Both the position numbers and the translations under genes were made by a program. Positions 7,288 through 10,756 of a stretch of DNA of 10,756 nt are shown piece by piece. The notes under the pieces are model-generated. The model did no database searches. It was given only the letters and a program-made list of their open reading frames with translations, and had not been told where the DNA came from. The first letter of the stretch is position 1; each line of letters opens with the position of its first letter. The DNA lies in assembly GCA_964481165.1 (NCBI GenBank), contig CAYZYC010000081.1, positions 1 through 10,756 of the forward strand, read 5' to 3'. The DNA comes from Zeimonas sp964481165 (lineage in GTDB: Bacteria; Pseudomonadota; Gammaproteobacteria; Burkholderiales; Burkholderiaceae_E).

Positions 7288-8046
7288 TCAGTTCTCCCTT
7301 TCGATGAATGGATCGCGATCGCCGGTTCTTTCCGCGGCGATGCGTTCGAGGACCCGGTCGGCGATCCGCTCGCAGCGCTCGCCGGCGAAAGAGAACGCGT
7401 CGGCCATCGCCATGTCGATCTCGCGGGCCAGCGACTCGCGCAACATCGACCGTGCGCGGAAGTGGCGCGTGCGTACGGTGGCCTCGGGAATGCCGAGACA
7501 GGAGGCGACTTCCTCGACGCTCATCTCCTCGACGGCGCGAAGAACGAACACCGAACGGAGCGATTCGGGCAACTCGTCGATGCGCGATTCGAGGGCGCGT
7601 CGCAGTTCGCCGCGCTCGGCGACGCCGTCGGGTCGGTCGGATTCGGCCAGCTGCATGCTCTGCTCCGTCGCGAATGCCGCGCTGTCGATCGTGGTGTCGA
7701 GGGGAATGACTTCGGCACGCCGCGCGCTCGCCCGCAGTCGCGCGAGCGACTCGTTGACGACGATGCGCACGAGCCAGGTCGAGAATCGGGATTCGCTGCG
7801 GAACCGGTCCAGCGCACGGTAGGCTTTCAGCCACGCTTCCTGCACCGCGTCTTCGGCATCCGCGTCGTTGCGCAGGATGCTGCGCGCCGTTCGGTATGCG
7901 ATCTGGTTGTGCCGCTGCATCAGCGTCCGAAACGCATACGAGTCGCCGGCGATCACCTGGCCGACGAGTTCGACGTCGCCGAAGACCGGCATCGGACGCG
8001 ACTCGCCCAGGACCCGAAGCGGCTCGCTCGGGGCATGCGGATTCAT
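7288..8046 (-). CDS. ECF-family RNA polymerase sigma factor (sigma-70 group 4) with C-terminal extension
   Basis: Alternative sigma factor of 252 residues. Region 2 spans about 27-105, with DAEDAVQEAWLKAYRALDRF (63-82) for core binding and the following RFSTWLVRIVVNES (87-100) for the -10. Region 4 spans about 148-206, with LPESLRSVFVLR and the helix-turn-helix EEVASCLGIPEATVRTRHFRAR. Beyond it is a tail of about 45 residues including FAGERCERIADRVLERI, which I recall from other proteobacterial ECF factors; it holds a cysteine (Cys225). No anti-sigma factor is encoded next to it, so control could come from the tail, from transcription or from a distant partner. ATG 8046 has GAGGGAG 4 bp upstream, and an in-frame TGA 42 bp before it fixes the start region. 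The stop is 1 bp before the ferritin-like ATG, so it likely drives its own operon. Confidence 0.94.
   Translation of the reverse strand: MNPHAPSEPLRVLGESRPMPVFGDVELVGQVIAGDSYAFRTLMQRHNQIAYRTARSILRNDADAEDAVQEAWLKAYRALDRFRSESRFSTWLVRIVVNESLARLRASARRAEVIPLDTTIDSAAFATEQSMQLAESDRPDGVAERGELRRALESRIDELPESLRSVFVLRAVEEMSVEEVASCLGIPEATVRTRHFRARSMLRESLAREIDMAMADAFSFAGERCERIADRVLERIAAERTGDRDPFIEREN
7294..7298 (-). promoter_or_regulatory. Ribosome binding site of the ferritin-like gene
   Basis: GGGAG on the minus strand with a 7-bp spacer to ATG 7286. It lies within the last codons of the sigma factor gene and decides the upstream start over the internal Met14. Confidence 0.75.
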
Positions 8047-8050
8047 GGTG

Positions 8051-8057
8051 CTCCCTC
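8051..8057 (-). promoter_or_regulatory. Ribosome binding site of the sigma factor gene
   Basis: GAGGGAG on the minus strand, 4 bp from ATG 8046. It supports that start. Confidence 0.7.
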
Positions 8058-8099
8058 TTTCGCCGGACGCGGATTCGCGTCGTCGTCAACCATTGGATG

Positions 8100-8179
8100 C
8101 CGCGTCGTGCGGTTTCGTTCCCGCGTCGTGCGGTTCGGCGTCGGCGCCGTGCGTTCGGTGCCCGCGCCGTGCGGTTCCG
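8100..8179 (-). repeat. Four phased 17-18 bp repeats upstream of the sigma factor gene
   Basis: Four imperfect copies begin at 8100, 8121, 8142 and 8162, so 20-21 bp apart, about two turns of the helix. Minus-strand versions are CGAAACCGCACGACGCGG, CGAACCGCACGACGCGG, CGAACGCACGGCGCCG and CGGAACCGCACGGCGCGG. Each full copy carries a partial dyad, CCGC-N5-GCGG. The array fills most of the 148 bp between the E3 stop and the sigma ATG, about 55-130 bp upstream of it. It could be a set of binding sites on one DNA face, or simply a decaying GC-rich minisatellite. An in-frame TGA separates it from the sigma gene, so it is not part of that protein. Confidence 0.7.
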
Positions 8180-8194
8180 TTCGCGCGCGGCCGC

Positions 8195-9586
8195 TCAGGC
8201 GCTCGCCAGCGCGCGCGCTGCGGCTTCCTGGACCGCCTCGCCGAGCGTCGGGTGTGCGTGGATCGTTCCGGCGATGTCCTCGAGCCGGGCGCCCATCTCG
8301 AGCGCCAGCCCGAACTCGGCCGAGAGCTCGGAAACGGACCGGCCCACCGCCTGCATCCCCAGCACGAGATGGTTGTCCGCGCGCGCGATCACGCGCACGA
8401 AGCCCTCCTCGGCGACCAGCGTCATTGCGCGCCCGTTCGCGGTGAATGGAACCATGCCGATGCGCAGTTCGTCGCCGGACCGGCGAGCCTCGTCGCTGGA
8501 CATTCCCACGCTGACGATCTCGGGGTCGGTGAAGCAGATGGCAGGGATCGCTCGCGGCTCGAACAGGCGACGCCTCCCGGCAAGGACTTCGGCGACCACC
8601 TCGCCCTGCGCCATCGCGCGGTGCGCGAGCATCGGCTCGCCGGTGACGTCGCCGATCGCATGGATTCCGCGCATCGACGTGCGGCAGCGGTCGTCGACGC
8701 GGATGAACGGGCCGTCCATGTCGAGGTCGATTTCCTCGAGCCCCCAGCCGGTGGTGGCGGGTTTGCGGCCGACCGCAACGAGGACGCGATCGGCGGCCAG
8801 GCGCAGGTTGTCGTCGGCACTCGTCTGCACCACGACTTCGCTGCCGTTCGGCGCAAGCCCCCGGGCCTTCGCGCCGAGCACCAGTTCGACGCCGAGCTCG
8901 GCCAGTCGATGCGCGACCGGACGCGTCACGTCGGGATCGTATTGCGGCAGGATCCGCGACGCAACGTCGACCAGCGTCACCTTCGCGCCGAGTTTCGCGA
9001 ACGCCGTGCCGAGTTCGACGCCGATGTACCCTGCCCCGACGACGACGAGTCGCTGGGGCACTTCGGACAGCGAAAGCAGTTCGGTCGACGAAACGACGAT
9101 CCCGCCGAAAGGCAGCGCCGGCAATTCGACCGGCTGCGACCCGGTCGCGATGACGATCGACTCGGCGTGGATCGGCTGCACGCCGGTCTCGGTGGTGACG
9201 TCGACGGTCTTCCCGTCGCGAAAACGCGCACGGCCGTGCACCATCTTCACGCGGGCCTTCTTCAGCAATCCGGAAACGCCGAGATTCAGTCGCCCGACGA
9301 TCGCGTCCTTCCAGGCGACCGTCGCTGCAAGATCGATCGCCGGTTGCGCCGCGCGGATTCCCAACGGCGAGCGGCCTGCCGCCTGCTCGACGAGCACCGC
9401 GAACTCGTCGGCGGCGTGGATCAGCGCCTTCGACGGAATGCAGCCGACGTTCAGGCACGTGCCTCCGGGGCGGTCGGCCTCGACGATCACCGTGTCGATG
9501 CCGAGTTCGCCGGCACGCGCGGCGCAGACGTAGCCGCCCGGGCCGGCGCCGATCACCAGCAGCTTGCAGCGGATCTCCTTCATCAT
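8195..9586 (-). CDS. lpdV: Dihydrolipoamide dehydrogenase (E3)
   Basis: Flavoenzyme that re-oxidises dihydrolipoyl groups with NAD+ in 2-oxoacid dehydrogenase complexes; cytoplasmic, homodimer. 463 residues, the normal length. FAD-binding VIGAGPGGY (11-19), redox disulphide GGTCLNVGCIPSK with Cys44 and Cys49, NAD-binding VVVGAGYIGVELG (181-193), second FAD motif IHAIGDVTG (308-316) and the C-terminal HAHPTLGE (443-450) with the active His445-Glu450 pair. Everything needed for activity is present. The start is ATG 9586 with GGGAG 8 bp upstream; a second ATG follows at 9583. It lies 21 bp after the E2 gene, so it is the E3 for that complex. The symbol lpdV rests on the neighbour being branched-chain-like; lpdA is the alternative. 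Confidence 0.95.
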   Translation of the reverse strand: MMKEIRCKLLVIGAGPGGYVCAARAGELGIDTVIVEADRPGGTCLNVGCIPSKALIHAADEFAVLVEQAAGRSPLGIRAAQPAIDLAATVAWKDAIVGRLNLGVSGLLKKARVKMVHGRARFRDGKTVDVTTETGVQPIHAESIVIATGSQPVELPALPFGGIVVSSTELLSLSEVPQRLVVVGAGYIGVELGTAFAKLGAKVTLVDVASRILPQYDPDVTRPVAHRLAELGVELVLGAKARGLAPNGSEVVVQTSADDNLRLAADRVLVAVGRKPATTGWGLEEIDLDMDGPFIRVDDRCRTSMRGIHAIGDVTGEPMLAHRAMAQGEVVAEVLAGRRRLFEPRAIPAICFTDPEIVSVGMSSDEARRSGDELRIGMVPFTANGRAMTLVAEEGFVRVIARADNHLVLGMQAVGRSVSELSAEFGLALEMGARLEDIAGTIHAHPTLGEAVQEAAARALASA

Positions 9587-9594
9587 CGCGACGG

Positions 9595-9599
9595 CTCCC
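9595..9599 (-). promoter_or_regulatory. Ribosome binding site of the E3 gene
   Basis: GGGAG on the minus strand in the 21-bp gap after the E2 stop, 8 bp from ATG 9586. Confidence 0.65.
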
Positions 9600-9607
9600 G
9601 GTCAGCG

Positions 9608-10756
9608 TCAGGCCGGCACGAAGAGCATCGCCGGCGTTTCGAGCAGCGACTTGATGCGTTGCACGAACACGGCGGCGTCCCAGCCGTCGACGACCCGATG
9701 ATCGAAACTGCACGACAGGTTCATCATCTTCCGCGGCACGAAAGCCGAACCGTCCCACATCGGCCGGATCGCGATGCGGTTGACGCCGACGATCGCGATC
9801 TCGGGATGATTGATCACCGGCGTCGTCACGATCCCGCCCATCGCGCCGAGCGAAGTGATGGTGATCGTCGAACCGGCGAGCTCGTCGCGGGCGGCAGTTC
9901 CCTTCCTCGCCGCTTCGGCGAGCCGCGCGAGCTCGCTCGCGCAGCTCCACAGGTCGCGCGCCTCGACGTGCCGCACCACCGGCACGACCAGGCCCGACGG
10001 CGTCTGCGCAGCGACGCCGATGTGCACTCCGCCGAAACGGCGCAGGATCCCGGCCTCGTCGTCGAAATGCGCGTTCATCCGGGGCTGCTCGGCGATCGCC
10101 CGCGCCATCGCGCGCATCAGGAACGGAAGCAGCGTCAGCCGCGCCCGACCGTTTGCCGGACGCGCGTTCAGCGCGGCGCGCAGCGATTCGAGCTCGGTCA
10201 CGTCGAGTTCCTCGACGTAGGTCATGTCGGCGATGCGTTCGTGCGCGAGACGCATCTTCTCGGCAATGCGGCGGCGCAGCCCGATCAGCTTGATCTCCTC
10301 GACCGAGACGTCCGGTGCGACGGCGACCTCGCCGATCGCGGGCTGCGGTCCCCGTTCGAAGAGCCGGTCGAGGTCCTCGTGCGTGATCCGTCCGGCGGGC
10401 CCCGTCCCCGGAACGCGCCGCAGATCGACGCCGGCCTCGCGCGCCCTCGCCCGCACCGCGGGCGACGCGATCGGCTTTTCGCCCTGCGCGCGCGGGAGGA
10501 TCGACGTGCCGCGGACCGCCGGCGCGGCGGATGCGCCGTAGACAGCCGACTTCCCGACGGCATCCGACGCGGATCTTTCGGGGGATGCACCCGGGTGCGT
10601 TGCGCGCGCCGTCGAGCCGGCGCTTCGAGTGCCTGGTGCCTGGCCGCGCCGCTTGCCGCCGGCGTCGGCTTCTGCTGCGTCGTCGACTGCATCGACGTCG
10701 ACGGTGTCGACATCCGCGTCGGCCGTCCGCTTCACCGCTTCGCCGACTTCGCCGAC
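9608..10756 (-). CDS. bkdB: Dihydrolipoamide acyltransferase (E2), probably branched-chain type, partial (N-terminus beyond right edge)
   Basis: Core of a 2-oxoacid dehydrogenase complex: moves the acyl group from lipoyl-lysine to CoA. 382 residues are visible. Residues 1-7 (VGEVGEA) may be the end of the lipoyl domain, which with its lysine lies outside the window. Then come an acidic, Asp/Val/Ala-rich linker (about 9-35), a Ser/Ala linker, the peripheral-subunit (E1/E3) binding domain (about 95-133; SPAVRARAREAGVDL and VPGTGPAGRI) and the catalytic domain (about 155-382) with SFDHRVVDG; His353 and Asp357 are the catalytic pair. The stretch RRRIAEKM followed by MTYVEELDVTELE recalls branched-chain rather than pyruvate E2s, so bkdB is likely but not proven. 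The frame is open to the edge; an internal GTG at 10735 is not the true start since it would remove the lipoyl domain. Confidence 0.9.
   Translation of the reverse strand, partial: VGEVGEAVKRTADADVDTVDVDAVDDAAEADAGGKRRGQAPGTRSAGSTARATHPGASPERSASDAVGKSAVYGASAAPAVRGTSILPRAQGEKPIASPAVRARAREAGVDLRRVPGTGPAGRITHEDLDRLFERGPQPAIGEVAVAPDVSVEEIKLIGLRRRIAEKMRLAHERIADMTYVEELDVTELESLRAALNARPANGRARLTLLPFLMRAMARAIAEQPRMNAHFDDEAGILRRFGGVHIGVAAQTPSGLVVPVVRHVEARDLWSCASELARLAEAARKGTAARDELAGSTITITSLGAMGGIVTTPVINHPEIAIVGVNRIAIRPMWDGSAFVPRKMMNLSCSFDHRVVDGWDAAVFVQRIKSLLETPAMLFVPA

Noticed and set aside
8100..8179. CRISPR array
   Set aside because: The period is only 20-21 bp with 3-4 bp between copies, so there are no spacers, and no cas gene is present.

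Overview
This is a high-GC window in which every gene I can support lies on the minus strand. Gene order along the direction of transcription runs from the right edge to the left edge. The gene types (a Rep-like helicase, a branched-chain-type E2/E3 pair, an EYMP-type Ser/Thr kinase, a GGDEF-EAL protein), the strong G/C preference at third codon positions and a TAGAAT -10 box in a GC-rich setting suggest a betaproteobacterium, probably Burkholderiales-like. That placement is inference; there is no rRNA or other marker here. A run of 100 Ns shows the source is a draft assembly.

Right part (8195-10756): the end of a 2-oxoacid dehydrogenase operon. It holds a dihydrolipoamide acyltransferase (E2, most like the branched-chain enzyme, cut by the right edge before its lipoyl domain) followed 21 bp later by dihydrolipoamide dehydrogenase (E3). 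E2 transfers the acyl group and E3 re-oxidises the lipoyl arm; the E1 genes would lie beyond the right edge.

Middle right (6269-8194): a compact unit of three genes: an ECF sigma factor, a Tat-exported ferritin-like protein (1 bp after the sigma gene) and an exported class I cytochrome c (31 bp further on). No anti-sigma gene is visible. The 148-bp region before the sigma gene holds four imperfect copies of a 17-18 bp element spaced 20-21 bp apart, which could be a regulatory array.

Middle (3641-6268): a complete Rep-family DNA helicase with an unusual insertion before motif VI, preceded by a likely -10 box. Its upstream region contains the 100-N gap, flanked by two identical 55-bp copies. 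These look like two unmerged contig ends rather than a biological duplication.

Left part (1-3640): a membrane-bound PAS-GGDEF-EAL cyclic-di-GMP protein whose stop codon overlaps (ATGA) the start of a Ser/Thr protein kinase. The kinase runs off the left edge through a tail of 18-bp / six-residue tandem repeats. The overlap suggests the two signalling proteins are co-translated and work together.

The most novel-looking material is the kinase / c-di-GMP pair with the repeat tail, and the sigma-ferritin-cytochrome unit with its phased upstream repeats. I see no tRNA, rRNA, CRISPR array, transposase or phage gene.
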